From: Clostridia bacterium
Lineage (GTDB): Bacteria; Bacillota; Clostridia; Oscillospirales; CAG-272
DNA length: 29,390 nt
Direction of reading: 5' to 3'
NCBI GenBank assembly: GCA_017452335.1
Contig: JAFTMP010000050.1
Coordinates: 1 to 29,390 of the forward strand
The position numbers were made by a program, and so were the translations under genes. Below the pieces are notes generated by a model. It was not told the DNA's origin, made no database searches, and saw nothing but the letters and a program-made list of their open reading frames with translations. Positions within the stretch are counted from its first letter, which is position 1; each line of letters opens with the position of its first letter. Of this stretch, positions 14,793-24,427 are shown one piece after another.

Positions 14793-15953
14793 TTATTTAG
14801 ATAACAAGCGAGAGAGCTGCTCGCAAATTTCTTCGTTTTGATAAACGAATGAACCTACCCCCTGACGAATGTCCGATAAAACATTTCGGTTAAAATACAG
14901 GTTTATTAAAGCATTCGACATTTCATCTATCGTTAAAATCAAACCATTCTCACCGCTGGTTACAAATTCAAATGCCGTCGGAAAATCCGCAACGATTGGA
15001 GGAATATGCAAAATTTTCGCCTCATTAACCACATTAGGGCACGCCTCCGTGATTGATGGACATACCAAAACATCCGCGGTAGCAATATACGGATAAGGAT
15101 TTGAGCGTTCGCCAAGAAGAATTACTTGTTCCCCCACATCAAACTCTTTGATCTTCTTTTTTACCTCTTCAGTTTCTGTTCCGCCGCCACCGATAATATA
15201 CCACTTAAATAGGCATCCATTATCACGCATTGCTTTTGCAATCGAAGGAATATATCGAAAACGCTTCACGGGATCCATACGCCCTACCGAAACTAAAGTA
15301 AACAAATCATTATTGAAGTCGGGATCCTTAATTGTATCCTTGGAAGCAGCGATAATGCCATCAGCATCAATGATATTGTATACCGCATGTACGTTTTGTG
15401 AGAAATCCGGATAATAAGATTTGAAAATATTTGCAGTATACTTGGAGACACACACGATATCATTAAAGTGCCTATAAATTTCCGATTCTTCACTTTTTTT
15501 TGCCAAGCGAAGATAGTTGCTGTAATCACACCTAACCCATGCGATATGCTTTTCTGCATAAATATGAGCGACAAATGCGGTAGCTACACCTTCTTGAAAA
15601 GCAACAACTACATCATATCCATCTTTTTTGTATTTTTTGGCTGCATAGGAGAACAACCGCTCTTTGTTTGATCTCAAACATATCTTGTATAACAATTTCC
15701 AAAAAAGCTTATGCGCTTTTTTGAAAATGCTATCTCCGGCTGTTGACAGAGCAAACGGCTCCAGAGCAGAAAGAGGAATGCATTCCGGGAGAAGGTGAAA
15801 CAGCGAAAACTTCTCTCGATAAGGACCTTTCGACCCCATGCAAAGAATGTGCACATCCAAATCTTTGTGCGGATATGCCGAAAGAAAATTCCACAATGAC
15901 TTATTGGTGCCACCGTGTCCAAAACTCGGAATAACAAATAAAACCTTTTTCAT
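14793..15953 (-). CDS. Glycosyltransferase family 4 (GT-B)
   Basis: 386-aa cytoplasmic retaining glycosyltransferase predicted to add one sugar to the lipid-linked repeat unit. N-terminal acceptor domain: PSFGHGGTNKSLWNF (residues 10-23), the glycine-rich loop. C-terminal GT4 donor domain: LVSVGRMDPVKRF (220-232), WYIIGGGGTETEEV, LLGERSNPYPYIATADVLVCPS, and the E-x7-E signature in EACPNVVNE (Glu303, Glu311). TGGTGGAG lies 4 nt before the ATG. It sits between wzy and wzx. Donor and acceptor cannot be deduced from sequence. Confidence 0.88.
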   Translation of the reverse strand: MKKVLFVIPSFGHGGTNKSLWNFLSAYPHKDLDVHILCMGSKGPYREKFSLFHLLPECIPLSALEPFALSTAGDSIFKKAHKLFWKLLYKICLRSNKERLFSYAAKKYKKDGYDVVVAFQEGVATAFVAHIYAEKHIAWVRCDYSNYLRLAKKSEESEIYRHFNDIVCVSKYTANIFKSYYPDFSQNVHAVYNIIDADGIIAASKDTIKDPDFNNDLFTLVSVGRMDPVKRFRYIPSIAKAMRDNGCLFKWYIIGGGGTETEEVKKKIKEFDVGEQVILLGERSNPYPYIATADVLVCPSITEACPNVVNEAKILHIPPIVADFPTAFEFVTSGENGLILTIDEMSNALINLYFNRNVLSDIRQGVGSFVYQNEEICEQLSRLLSK

Positions 15954-16000
15954 ATTGCTCCACCAAAAAACACGTAACGAACTCTGTCAACCAATTACAA

Positions 16001-17308
16001 TCAAAGCAAAAACAGGGAAAGCATCCACACTAACCAACGATTATCGCCATAAAGGGATATGCAAAACGCCATGAACAAACACATGCTCTTCAATATCAAG
16101 AACGGCTTGCGATAAGAGTGCTCTTTATCCACAAAGACCAGATGCAGACGTCTAAGCGCACTCACAACAAGTATTACTATACCCAACAAACCAAATTGAA
16201 GCATCGTCGTAATGTAAGTATTGTGAGGCGACATATCCGAAACAGAGTCAATAACCAAAGGATTACCACCAAAAAACAACCGTAGCAACCCCTGCTCATT
16301 AAATATATAATTTAAATACTCTGCACCAAGTTCGCTTCGGAAAGTGGTCACTGTGCTATAATCTTCTTCTCCCAAAGCAAATAGCTTTTCTTCTATTCGC
16401 ATGATATATGCATCAAGAGAAGCCCAATGCACATCACTTGGTAAATTGGTGTATACTACATACAGACAAAAAACAACCAATAAAAATACAATTACAGATA
16501 AAAACGCTTTGTTTATATTCTTTGTCATTAAAATACTTAATAACAAAATCAAAATGAAGCAAAGTAGCGCAGATGTAGATTGTGTTAATACAATAGAATA
16601 CAAAATTGGAATGCTTGCCAAAACCTTAAAGAGAGCAGAATCTACAGTAAAATACCACAAACAAACCAACCCAATATTTAGCAAAAACCCGGAATAGTTA
16701 GAATTTCCGATTCCTACCCCGAGCACACCCTTTCTCATAATCTGCTCAGAGCCTTCATATAACTCATAAAACTCCACGCCCCCGGTAACCGTGGCATGTA
16801 CAGCAACCAGCACCACAGCAAAGGCAACACCTGCAAAAAACTTTTTTGTGGCTACAGAATCTATTCCCGGATTGATTGATGCAATAGAAACCACATAGAT
16901 CATTGCATAAATCAGCGCTCTCGCATCAATAAATCCAACCAAAAACAACTGACCTGCAAAGAGCATGGAAATTGCACCAAATAACAGAATCCGTTTTTCA
17001 AAACTTCGTGCGCTGAGTAATTTGCATATAACTAAAAGGAACAACAGGTAAGGAAAGGACACAGACCCCATCAGAATCGTTCCGAGTGCATCATTTGCAA
17101 CAATGATAACTGCGGTCACCAGTTCGGAATATCCCGAAAAAAACAAATAGACAAACAACACTGCCAGAACCGGTCCCAAATACAAACTAAGGCTGTTGTT
17201 GATAAAAACAGCTAAGATCACTCCAGCCAAAAGAACGAGTACAAATTTATTTATATTCAGTTGTTTTTCCTTCGGACTTTCTGCTACTTTGTTCATTTGT
17301 TTTATCAT
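16001..17308 (-). CDS. wzy: Wzy-type O-antigen/capsule polymerase
   Basis: 435-aa polytopic membrane protein, start ATG 17308 with AGAGG 5 nt upstream (a TTG at 17353 is in frame but has no ribosome site). About ten or more hydrophobic segments, a long non-membrane loop around residues 305-365 (LPSDVHWASLDAYIMRIEEK ... LLRLFFGGNPLVIDSVSDMS), then PHNTYITTMLQFGLLGIVIL, the His-Asn-containing stretch typical of the O-antigen ligase/polymerase superfamily. In a cluster with a flippase, initiating transferase and no second ligase-like gene, it is the polymerase that joins repeat units on the outer face. AT-rich and divergent, as Wzy proteins usually are. Confidence 0.85.
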   Translation of the reverse strand: MIKQMNKVAESPKEKQLNINKFVLVLLAGVILAVFINNSLSLYLGPVLAVLFVYLFFSGYSELVTAVIIVANDALGTILMGSVSFPYLLFLLVICKLLSARSFEKRILLFGAISMLFAGQLFLVGFIDARALIYAMIYVVSIASINPGIDSVATKKFFAGVAFAVVLVAVHATVTGGVEFYELYEGSEQIMRKGVLGVGIGNSNYSGFLLNIGLVCLWYFTVDSALFKVLASIPILYSIVLTQSTSALLCFILILLLSILMTKNINKAFLSVIVFLLVVFCLYVVYTNLPSDVHWASLDAYIMRIEEKLFALGEEDYSTVTTFRSELGAEYLNYIFNEQGLLRLFFGGNPLVIDSVSDMSPHNTYITTMLQFGLLGIVILVVSALRRLHLVFVDKEHSYRKPFLILKSMCLFMAFCISLYGDNRWLVWMLSLFLL

Positions 17309-17358
17309 AGCAACCTCTTGGTAAGTGTGAGAACACACCAAACATATTTTCAATTACA

Positions 17359-18537
17359 CTATATCAACCGCTTTAAAAAGCCATCCACAGCATTTCCATA
17401 TACAGAAAAATCGAATGCTGCGTCGGACATTTCAAGACACGCTCTACTCATAGCCGCACGTTCTTCGGTAGTAAGTGACAATGCGCGACGCAAGGCATCA
17501 GCACACCCCTCGGGCGTTTCATTCTTGCAGACAACACCTGTTTTTCCATCCAGTACATATTTGCCAAGGTCGCTGGTCAAATTGCAAATCACAGGTGTGC
17601 CACACGCCATACTTTCGCCCACCTTGGTCGGAAAACCGGCGTTGGCATAACGAAGATTGGGACGAAGCAACACCGTGAAATCAGCCTCCGCGATCCTCCT
17701 CTTCACTTCCACATAAGGAATCCTGCCATGGCAAAGGATCTGCGAGCGATGCTTCTCAAGGAATTCTTCCGAAAGTCCCCCGGCAACAAGTTGCTCAGTG
17801 GTGGGACCATAAAAATCAAAGCACACGCGCTCTCTTTCATGCTCGTTCAGCAGATCCAGGGCATACAGCGCATTGATCACATAGTCCTTTCTGCCCGGAT
17901 TACCCGCATACGCTATGTGAAGCTTTTGATTGTATTTCCGTTCCGTACTCGACACAGCGTCGTACTCCTTTGTGTCGATAATCGTGGGAATTCTTACGGT
18001 ATTACAACCGCGCGCTTTATAGTACTCTTCTAAAAGCGAGCTGATCGCAATAATATTTCCCATTTTAACGTGAATTTTCTTTAGGGCAATACGGTTTTTT
18101 ATATAGTTTACTTTCCCTAATAGCCCATCAAACTGGACATTGTCTTTTTCATACCACTCAACTGAATTAACAACGAGCTTGCTCCCAAACTTTTTGGCAT
18201 AACTGACAAAAAGTTTTGAAAAATCATAATAGACATTCGAGAGTATAATAACATCATATGGTCCATCTATGCTTTTTTTGTTCAAAAAAGAAGTAATCTC
18301 GATCTGCAGTTTTTTAACCCGTTTGTAGGATTTGATTCCGTAAAACGGCATCGCGCGAACCATCTCATACTCAACACCATCATACTTTCCGCATAAATGG
18401 TTTTCGCTACTGTAACAAATGCCCAAAGAATCTACATCGTTACCCAGATTCTTCAAAAGTTTGGCAAAATTGAGTGCTCTTGTCGCGTTTGCGCAGCTGT
18501 CTGGCAATTCAAAAGCAGAAAACATAAGAATTTTCAT
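17359..18537 (-). CDS. Glycosyltransferase family 4 (GT-B)
   Basis: 392 aa. ATG preceded by AGGGGA. N-terminal domain begins MKILMFSAFELPDSCANATR, in which ANATR replaces the usual GG loop. The donor domain has LHIAYAGNPGRKDYVINAL (206-224), VCFDFYGPTTEQL, and FPTKVGESMACGTPVICN (302-319) in place of the EGFPN-E signature, a variant also seen in capsule GT4 proteins. Predicted to add one sugar of the repeat unit in the cytoplasm; specificity unknown. It follows the 364-aa glycosyltransferase gene with a 23-nt gap and precedes wzy. Confidence 0.85.
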   Translation of the reverse strand: MKILMFSAFELPDSCANATRALNFAKLLKNLGNDVDSLGICYSSENHLCGKYDGVEYEMVRAMPFYGIKSYKRVKKLQIEITSFLNKKSIDGPYDVIILSNVYYDFSKLFVSYAKKFGSKLVVNSVEWYEKDNVQFDGLLGKVNYIKNRIALKKIHVKMGNIIAISSLLEEYYKARGCNTVRIPTIIDTKEYDAVSSTERKYNQKLHIAYAGNPGRKDYVINALYALDLLNEHERERVCFDFYGPTTEQLVAGGLSEEFLEKHRSQILCHGRIPYVEVKRRIAEADFTVLLRPNLRYANAGFPTKVGESMACGTPVICNLTSDLGKYVLDGKTGVVCKNETPEGCADALRRALSLTTEERAAMSRACLEMSDAAFDFSVYGNAVDGFLKRLI

Positions 18538-18560
18538 TCAAATCCCCTTTAGTATCGTGT

Positions 18561-19655
18561 CTATTTTTCAACAATTTCCACCCATTGCTCTGTAATCGCC
18601 TGCGATGAAAACAACAAATTTGCCTTCTTTTTAGATGCTTGTCCCATTTCGAGAAGTTCTCCCGGTGATGCGTGCAACATTTTCACGAGCGCATCTCTAA
18701 TACTTTCCACCGACATAGGATCACAAAGAACACCGTTATCGGTTACCAATACATCATAATCTGAAACTTTGCTCATCAAAACAGGACGTCCAATAGTCAT
18801 TGCTTCGCAAATCGTATTAGGTAGACCTTCCACCGTGCTAAACAACCCCACCGCATCGCTTTCTGCCATAGCCTTATAGATCTCTGAGGTTTCTCCATTT
18901 AAATGAATGCACTGCTGTAAGCCATACTCTTTGACCTTTTCTTGAGCCATATCATAGATACGGGTATCGCCCGTGGTAACCTCTGCTCTTCCGTACCAAT
19001 TGATCTGTAGCTTTTCTTTTTGTTCCTTGCTCAAAAGATTTACCGCTTCGATCACTCTCAAGGGATTTTTTAATTCCTGATAACTTGCGGCAACTGTAAT
19101 CTTAAGTCTCCCATCCTCTAAGTAACAGCACCGATCAACCAAATACTCTTCCGGAATCGCAATATAGTTATATATCACCGAATACTTGTCACTATATTGA
19201 GGATAATACTTGCGCCACAAATTCATAGCATTGTTAGAGTTTCCTACTTTAGCAGCGGCAAATCGTTCAAACAAATTAAAGAATCTGTTACGACGTGACA
19301 AAAATGTCGATTCCTTCGCGCTTCTTTCGGTTGTAACAAGTTTCCACTTTTTATGCCCGATTTTTGAAAGACAAGCAATGAAGCCGGGTGTTTCGAGAAA
19401 TGCAATCACCACATCTGTTTCAGAGTGATTCAAATATTTACGTACATTCAGAATTCTGGAAAGTTTCCCGTTGTTCTTAACAAGTACAACAGGAATATTG
19501 CAATTATCCAAAATTGGCTTATAAAAAGGAATATCTTGGTAAACAAGAACCCTCACAGAATAACCGCTTTGCTTTAACAAACAAGCAACATTCGCCACCT
19601 GTCTTTGCGCACCGCCCGAACCCAAATTGTCAATAAATAATACAATATTCTTCAT
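18561..19655 (-). CDS. Glycosyltransferase family 4 (GT-B)
   Basis: 364 aa. N-terminal glycine-rich loop in IDNLGSGGAQRQVANVA (8-24), the classic GGA-(Q/E)R form. The donor domain has ITVAASYQELKNPLRVIEAV (186-205), INWYGRAE, HLNGETSEIYKAMAESDAVG and STVEGLPNTICEAMTIGRPV with the E-x7-E pair Glu276/Glu284. This layout is typical of capsule enzymes transferring GalNAc/GlcNAc-like sugars, but the donor is not deducible. The ribosome site is weak (GAG 5 nt before ATG), which might mean low translation. It follows the 4-epimerase gene by 64 nt. Confidence 0.88.
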   Translation of the reverse strand: MKNIVLFIDNLGSGGAQRQVANVACLLKQSGYSVRVLVYQDIPFYKPILDNCNIPVVLVKNNGKLSRILNVRKYLNHSETDVVIAFLETPGFIACLSKIGHKKWKLVTTERSAKESTFLSRRNRFFNLFERFAAAKVGNSNNAMNLWRKYYPQYSDKYSVIYNYIAIPEEYLVDRCCYLEDGRLKITVAASYQELKNPLRVIEAVNLLSKEQKEKLQINWYGRAEVTTGDTRIYDMAQEKVKEYGLQQCIHLNGETSEIYKAMAESDAVGLFSTVEGLPNTICEAMTIGRPVLMSKVSDYDVLVTDNGVLCDPMSVESIRDALVKMLHASPGELLEMGQASKKKANLLFSSQAITEQWVEIVEK

Positions 19656-19719
19656 TGCTCAACACTTTCTGTTAGATCGTTGAAACAGCAACAGCTCTCT
19701 CAAAGCCTTACTGAGCCTC

Positions 19720-20694
19720 TTATAAATTCGCCTTATACCAATCAATGGCTTCCTTTAAACCGCTGGCAAAATCATAGTCGGGATCGTAGCCAAGCAGCTC
19801 ACGCGCCTTGGAAATGTCGGCGTTGCTGTGCTTGATATCTCCCTTGCGGTCGGGACCGAAATTGGGCTCGATATCCACACCGAGAGCGTTCGTCAAGCTG
19901 TAGTAAATATCAATCAGATACTCTCTGCCGCCGTAAGCCACGTTAAATGCTTCGCCTGCCGCTTCATGAGGTGCAAGACAAGCCTTCAAATTTGCTTCAA
20001 TAACATTCTCAATGTAGGTAAAGTCACGGCTCTGTTTACCGTCACCGTTGATGGTGGGCTGTTCACCCATGATCAACTGCTTGATAAACTTGGGAATTAC
20101 AGCCGCATAAAAACCATGGGGATCCTGGCGTCTGCCGAAAACATTAAAATACCGCAGTCCGTAGGTATCCAGTCCATAATGACGGGTATACTGCTTTGCC
20201 CATTCTTCATCACACATCTTTGTCAGTGCATAAGGAGAAAGCAGATTGCCTTCCCTGCCCTCTTTTTTGGGCAAATTGGGCTCATCTCCATAAACAGAGG
20301 AAGATGATGCATACACAAACTTTTTTACGCCCTTTTGTCTTGCCGCTTCCATCATGTTCAAGGTACCTTGAATATTGTTAGCACAGTAAAACAGAGGCAT
20401 TTCAATAGATCTGGGCACACTTCCCCATGCCGCCTGGTTAAGGACATAGTCCACCCCTTCGCATGCCTTCATACAGGTATCAAGATCCTTGATATCACCC
20501 TTCATGAACTCATAATGGGGATTGTCCGCAAACATATCCACATTTGCCTGCTTACCGGTGGAAAGATCATCCAGACATCTTACGCTGTATCCCAAATTGA
20601 GGATCGCTTCGCACAGGTTGGAGCCGATAAAGCCAGCTCCGCCTGTTACAAGAAATTTTGATCCTTCTGGAAATTTTAAATGCTTATATCCCAT
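19720..20694 (-). CDS. UDP-N-acetylhexosamine 4-epimerase, WbpP/TviC type
   Basis: 324-aa SDR enzyme interconverting UDP-GlcNAc(A) and UDP-GalNAc(A) at C4. FLVTGGAGFIGSNLCEAIL (14-32) binds NAD; SSSS (130-133), Tyr155 and Lys159 in SPYALTK form the catalytic set; NQAAWGSVPRSIEMP, LRYFNVFGRRQDP and GDGKQSRDFTYIENVI are characteristic of WbpP/TviC rather than GalE. It has an extended N-terminus (MGYKHLKFPEGSKFLV) like WbpP. AAAGGA lies 10 nt before the ATG. Its place immediately after the UDP-sugar dehydrogenase gene gives the TviB-TviC pair that makes UDP-GalNAcA. Confidence 0.9.
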   Translation of the reverse strand: MGYKHLKFPEGSKFLVTGGAGFIGSNLCEAILNLGYSVRCLDDLSTGKQANVDMFADNPHYEFMKGDIKDLDTCMKACEGVDYVLNQAAWGSVPRSIEMPLFYCANNIQGTLNMMEAARQKGVKKFVYASSSSVYGDEPNLPKKEGREGNLLSPYALTKMCDEEWAKQYTRHYGLDTYGLRYFNVFGRRQDPHGFYAAVIPKFIKQLIMGEQPTINGDGKQSRDFTYIENVIEANLKACLAPHEAAGEAFNVAYGGREYLIDIYYSLTNALGVDIEPNFGPDRKGDIKHSNADISKARELLGYDPDYDFASGLKEAIDWYKANL

Positions 20695-20722
20695 CTTCTC
20701 TTCGTCCTTTCAAGCAAATGCC

Positions 20723-22033
20723 TTACAGTCTCCAATAGCAGTATCCTGCTTCCTCATACGCCTTGCGGTCAAGAAGACCCTTCAGATCAAGAAGCACTTT
20801 CTTGCCCTCACCGAAGAACGCATCCATTTCAGCCATTGTAAATGCAGAGAATGCAGTGTGTGCCACTGCCAAAACAACCGCATCCATGTCTTTAATCGTG
20901 CCAATATCAACAAAGTCAACACAGTAAAGCTTCTTTGCCTCTGCTGCATCTGCCTCGGGATCGGCAATCACGGGCTCAATACCATATTCACGCAGTTCCT
21001 TCACGATATCAAAAATCTTGGTGTTTCTGGTATCAGGACAGTTTTCCTTAAAGGTGAAGCCAAGAATAGCAACCTTTGCATTCTTTACCGCCTTTTCGGA
21101 CTTGATCAAGTTCTTTACAATGTTTTCGGCAACATACTTACCCATATCGTCATTGATCCGTCTGCCGGACAAAATGATCTGGCTGTGATAGCCCAGTTCT
21201 TCTGCCTTATAGGTCAAATAATAAGGGTCTACACCAATACAATGTCCGCCTACAAGACCGGGATAGAACTTCAAGAAGTTCCACTTGGTACCTGCCGCCT
21301 CCAGTACCGATTTGGTATCAATGCCCATCTTATTGAAGATAATGGAGAGCTCATTCATGAAAGCGATATTGATATCTCTCTGGCTGTTTTCAATAACCTT
21401 AGCTGCTTCTGCAACCTTGATGCAGGAAGCTCTGTGCACACCGGCATCTACAACCAGCTCATATACCTTGGCAATTTCATCAAGAGACTCTTCATCCATA
21501 CCGGAGACGATCTTCACGATCGTTTCCAGTCTATGTACCTTGTCACCGGGATTGATTCTCTCGGGAGAATAGCCCACCTTGAAATCCACACCGCACTTCA
21601 AGCCCGATTCCTTTTCGAGGATCGGAATGCAAACATCTTCAGTTACGCCGGGATACACGGTCGATTCATATACAACGATCGAACCCTTGGTCAAGTTTCT
21701 ACCAAGAATGGTGGAAGCGCCTTCCACGGGAGAAAGGTCGGGGGTGTGGTCGTCATTTACAGGAGTGGGAACGGCTACAATATGGAACTTCGCTTCTCTG
21801 AGTTTGCTCTCATCGGAAGTGAATTCCACGGTGGAATTTTTAATCGCTTCATTACCAACTTCGTTGGTAGGATCAATGCCCGATTTGTACAGCTCAATCT
21901 TTGCTTTGTTCAAATCATATCCAACTACATTCACTTTTTTAGCAAACGCAACTGCAATAGGCATGCCAACATACCCAAGACCAACTAGGGAAATTTTTTC
22001 TTCTTTGTTTACAATTCTTTCATAAAGACTCAT
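20723..22033 (-). CDS. UDP-N-acetyl-D-hexosamine 6-dehydrogenase, WbpA/TviB type
   Basis: 436-aa NAD-dependent dehydrogenase oxidising the C6 of UDP-GlcNAc (or UDP-GalNAc) to the uronic acid. Three-domain UDPG/MNDP dehydrogenase: ISLVGLGYVGMPIAVAFAKK near residues 14-33; PTPV, YESTVYPGVTED and GYSPERINPGD in the middle; the catalytic Cys265 in GGHCIGVDPYYL; and the C-terminal GFTFKENCPDTRNTK. ERINPGDKVH and the absence of the LREG-type UGD signature place it with WbpA/TviB/WbpO. ATG 22033 is used; a TTG two codons upstream is an alternative because GGAG/GAGG spacing fits both. Followed by its partner 4-epimerase. Confidence 0.9.
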   Translation of the reverse strand: MSLYERIVNKEEKISLVGLGYVGMPIAVAFAKKVNVVGYDLNKAKIELYKSGIDPTNEVGNEAIKNSTVEFTSDESKLREAKFHIVAVPTPVNDDHTPDLSPVEGASTILGRNLTKGSIVVYESTVYPGVTEDVCIPILEKESGLKCGVDFKVGYSPERINPGDKVHRLETIVKIVSGMDEESLDEIAKVYELVVDAGVHRASCIKVAEAAKVIENSQRDINIAFMNELSIIFNKMGIDTKSVLEAAGTKWNFLKFYPGLVGGHCIGVDPYYLTYKAEELGYHSQIILSGRRINDDMGKYVAENIVKNLIKSEKAVKNAKVAILGFTFKENCPDTRNTKIFDIVKELREYGIEPVIADPEADAAEAKKLYCVDFVDIGTIKDMDAVVLAVAHTAFSAFTMAEMDAFFGEGKKVLLDLKGLLDRKAYEEAGYCYWRL

Positions 22034-22098
22034 TTTCAATTACCTCTCCTATGTATATATATTTGTATTAAATCTACTTATCGCTTATTATCCAAGCT

Positions 22099-23184
22099 TC
22101 AGATGCACACATCCGACCAGTGTCTTCTATATACTTCAAACACTTTTTCGATAGTGTATTCTTCTTTCATTTTTTTCATTGCTTTTGTTGAAAGTTCACT
22201 TCGCAAATCTTCATCTTGAAGCAATCTTTCTATCGCCTCAGAAATCGCTTGAACATTCCTTGAGGGAATTACAATACCGCACCCTTCCAGCATATCCGGA
22301 ATTGCCCCCACATCTGTGGCAATGATGGGTTTACCCAGCGCCATCGCTTCAAGCACTGCATTGGGAAAGCCTTCCGTGTAGCTGGGCAAGATGAATGCCT
22401 CCGCTCCTGCAAGCAGTTTCATCGCATCATCGTGCTTTTGTTCGCCATCAAAAATCACGTTTTGGGTAAAAAAATGTTTTTTCAACTCGCTATAGTATTC
22501 CTCTGCATAAGGTCCGATGATCCGAAGTTTCCAATCGGGGTATGAGGCACAAACAGTTTGCCATGACTCTAACAGTTCTTCCACACCCTTGGTTTTGATC
22601 ACCCATCCGATAAAAACTATTTCTTTGCGGGTAGGCTCGTCCGATACATAACCTGCTTTTTCAATCTTTTGCAAATCAAAGGGATTGGGAACATAACAAG
22701 CGTTTACTTCCGGAGCATATTGTTTAATGGCGTTCAGTGTGGTAGTGTCAATCGCAATTACAGCATCTGAGAGCTGCATAGCACGTTTAATCAATTTCCA
22801 TTCGCGCGTATTTGCTTTGGCAATCTCCGGAATTCTGCCAAAACGAATGTGATAGACCGCCGGCACGCCTCGCTTTTTTGCCGCTTTCAACAGCAAAATA
22901 TCGCGAATCACAGCAAGCTGACCGCTGGTGGTCATGTGGATGACATCCACTTTTTCTTCTTTGATGATCCTGCAAAGCTGCGTTCTTTGCTTGAACATAG
23001 AAAAGCCTTGCACGACCACTCTGTCCCAAAGTGTTCTGCCATCAAGTCCTCTCTTCTTCGGAGCAATATTCAAGTGCACAAATTCTATATCGTCCACGCC
23101 TTGAACATACTCGTCCATCAAAACAGTCCAGTTAGCAATTCCGCCGTAAGGAGGCGGAATTGGTGCCACCATGCAAATCTTCAT
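22099..23184 (-). CDS. Glycosyltransferase family 4 (GT-B)
   Basis: 361 aa. The N-terminus is MVAPIPPPYGGIANWTVLMD, the P-P-(Y/F)-GG-x-A loop common in capsule GT4 proteins. The donor domain has EIVFIGWVIKTKGVEELLES (188-207), LRIIGPYAEEY and PSYTEGFPNAVLEAMALGKP with Glu271/Glu279 of the E-x7-E signature. It starts 7 nt after the preceding glycosyltransferase gene ends. Adds one sugar of the repeat unit by inference; donor unknown. Confidence 0.88.
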   Translation of the reverse strand: MKICMVAPIPPPYGGIANWTVLMDEYVQGVDDIEFVHLNIAPKKRGLDGRTLWDRVVVQGFSMFKQRTQLCRIIKEEKVDVIHMTTSGQLAVIRDILLLKAAKKRGVPAVYHIRFGRIPEIAKANTREWKLIKRAMQLSDAVIAIDTTTLNAIKQYAPEVNACYVPNPFDLQKIEKAGYVSDEPTRKEIVFIGWVIKTKGVEELLESWQTVCASYPDWKLRIIGPYAEEYYSELKKHFFTQNVIFDGEQKHDDAMKLLAGAEAFILPSYTEGFPNAVLEAMALGKPIIATDVGAIPDMLEGCGIVIPSRNVQAISEAIERLLQDEDLRSELSTKAMKKMKEEYTIEKVFEVYRRHWSDVCI

Positions 23185-23191
23185 CTTATCT

Positions 23192-24427
23192 TTAGTCCTT
23201 TTTGATTGAGTTCTTACACAAGCACTTTATATATTGATCAACGCAAACTTCCTTTGAAGCATTTGCAACAACATACTGTCTGCTCTTGCAAGTATACTGT
23301 TTGTTGTTACACCGATACCACTGTACAATGGCATCTGCCAGTGCTGACGGGTTTCCCGGCTCTGTACACATACCGGCGCGCGCGTGCGCAACGATAGCAG
23401 CAAGCTCGCTATCCGTATCAAAGGAAGCTATAATAGGCGTATTGCACGCCATAATACTCCAGGTTTTGCTGGGCATGCCGCTTGTTCCGACACCCTTTTT
23501 ACAGGTAATCAACGCAATATCGCCCAAACTATAAACCTCAGAAACACGATCCCAGGGGAGAAGACCGTTTATAGTCACATTGGAGAGTTTTTTGTTCGCA
23601 ACTTCGTTTTTTGCAGCATCAAATCCTGCTCCGCCCCCAAATATTACAAACTGAATATCACTATAATCTTTCAAACGCTCCGCTGCATGTAATACAACAT
23701 CTGCTCCTTGAGCTGCCCCAAAATTTCCGGCATATACAACCGTAAACTTATCGCGACTTACTTTAAAGTCCTCATACAGCTTATTTTCATTCTTCTCAAC
23801 TGGTTTCACTGCATTCGTATCAATCCAGTTTGGAATCACCGTGATTTTTCCTTGAGAAACACCTTTTTCAAGAATGTTTTGCTTCATGCTATCGCTGATC
23901 ACAATGATCTGCGCAGCGTTCTTATAGGTATCATTCTCAATCTTCCTACCAATTTTCCAAAGAATTGAATTTCTTTTTGCAAGGCCGGTGGTAACAAGAG
24001 AATCAGGAAAAACATCCTGCAAGGAATACACCAGAGGGCACTTCAGCTTTTTGGCAATCTTCCCTGCTATAAGCCCCTGGGTAGGAGGCGTACTCACCGA
24101 AAAAACAACATCCACATCACTATACTTTTTGGCAATCTGATACTCACGCAAATTGCACCAAAAATAACGAAATGCACGAACGATCGGATTTTTTCCTTCC
24201 TGCGGTGCCCAAAAACGCTCAACACTCACGCGGTCACTATACAGTTTCTCGTGTTTTTTCGCTCTGTACTCTTTGACCGTTTGGGAAGAAACGCCACGCG
24301 TCGGCACAGGGCAAACAACTTGAATATCATGTCCCTGCTCAATTAACGATTCTATTAAGTCATGCTCAAGATGCGTAAACGCAATGGTTTCAGGAAAAAA
24401 ATATGCGTCTACAAACAAAATTTTCAT
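23192..24427 (-). CDS. Glycosyltransferase family 4, WbuB-like
   Basis: 411 aa. The start overlaps the upstream GNAT stop as ATGA, with GAGGAG 7 nt upstream. WbuB-type features: MKILFVDAYFFPETIAF at the N-terminus, VFSVSTPPTQGLIAGKIAKK, VYSLQDVFPDSLV, IENDTYKNAAQIIVIS, IPNWIDTNAV, VYAGNFGAAQGADVV and GTSGMPSKTWSIMACNTPII. In O26-type E. coli clusters WbuB-related enzymes transfer N-acetyl-L-fucosamine, and this cluster encodes that precursor, so it is my best candidate for the FucNAc transferase; this is inference. It lies early in the operon, just after the initiating transferase and GNAT, consistent with adding the second sugar. Confidence 0.86.
   Translation of the reverse strand: MKILFVDAYFFPETIAFTHLEHDLIESLIEQGHDIQVVCPVPTRGVSSQTVKEYRAKKHEKLYSDRVSVERFWAPQEGKNPIVRAFRYFWCNLREYQIAKKYSDVDVVFSVSTPPTQGLIAGKIAKKLKCPLVYSLQDVFPDSLVTTGLAKRNSILWKIGRKIENDTYKNAAQIIVISDSMKQNILEKGVSQGKITVIPNWIDTNAVKPVEKNENKLYEDFKVSRDKFTVVYAGNFGAAQGADVVLHAAERLKDYSDIQFVIFGGGAGFDAAKNEVANKKLSNVTINGLLPWDRVSEVYSLGDIALITCKKGVGTSGMPSKTWSIMACNTPIIASFDTDSELAAIVAHARAGMCTEPGNPSALADAIVQWYRCNNKQYTCKSRQYVVANASKEVCVDQYIKCLCKNSIKKD

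Noticed and set aside
20522..21988. A 488-codon open frame antisense to the UDP-HexNAc dehydrogenase gene
   Set aside because: Same codon-bias artefact; no ribosome site or family features, and it runs against a clear enzyme and into the epimerase gene.
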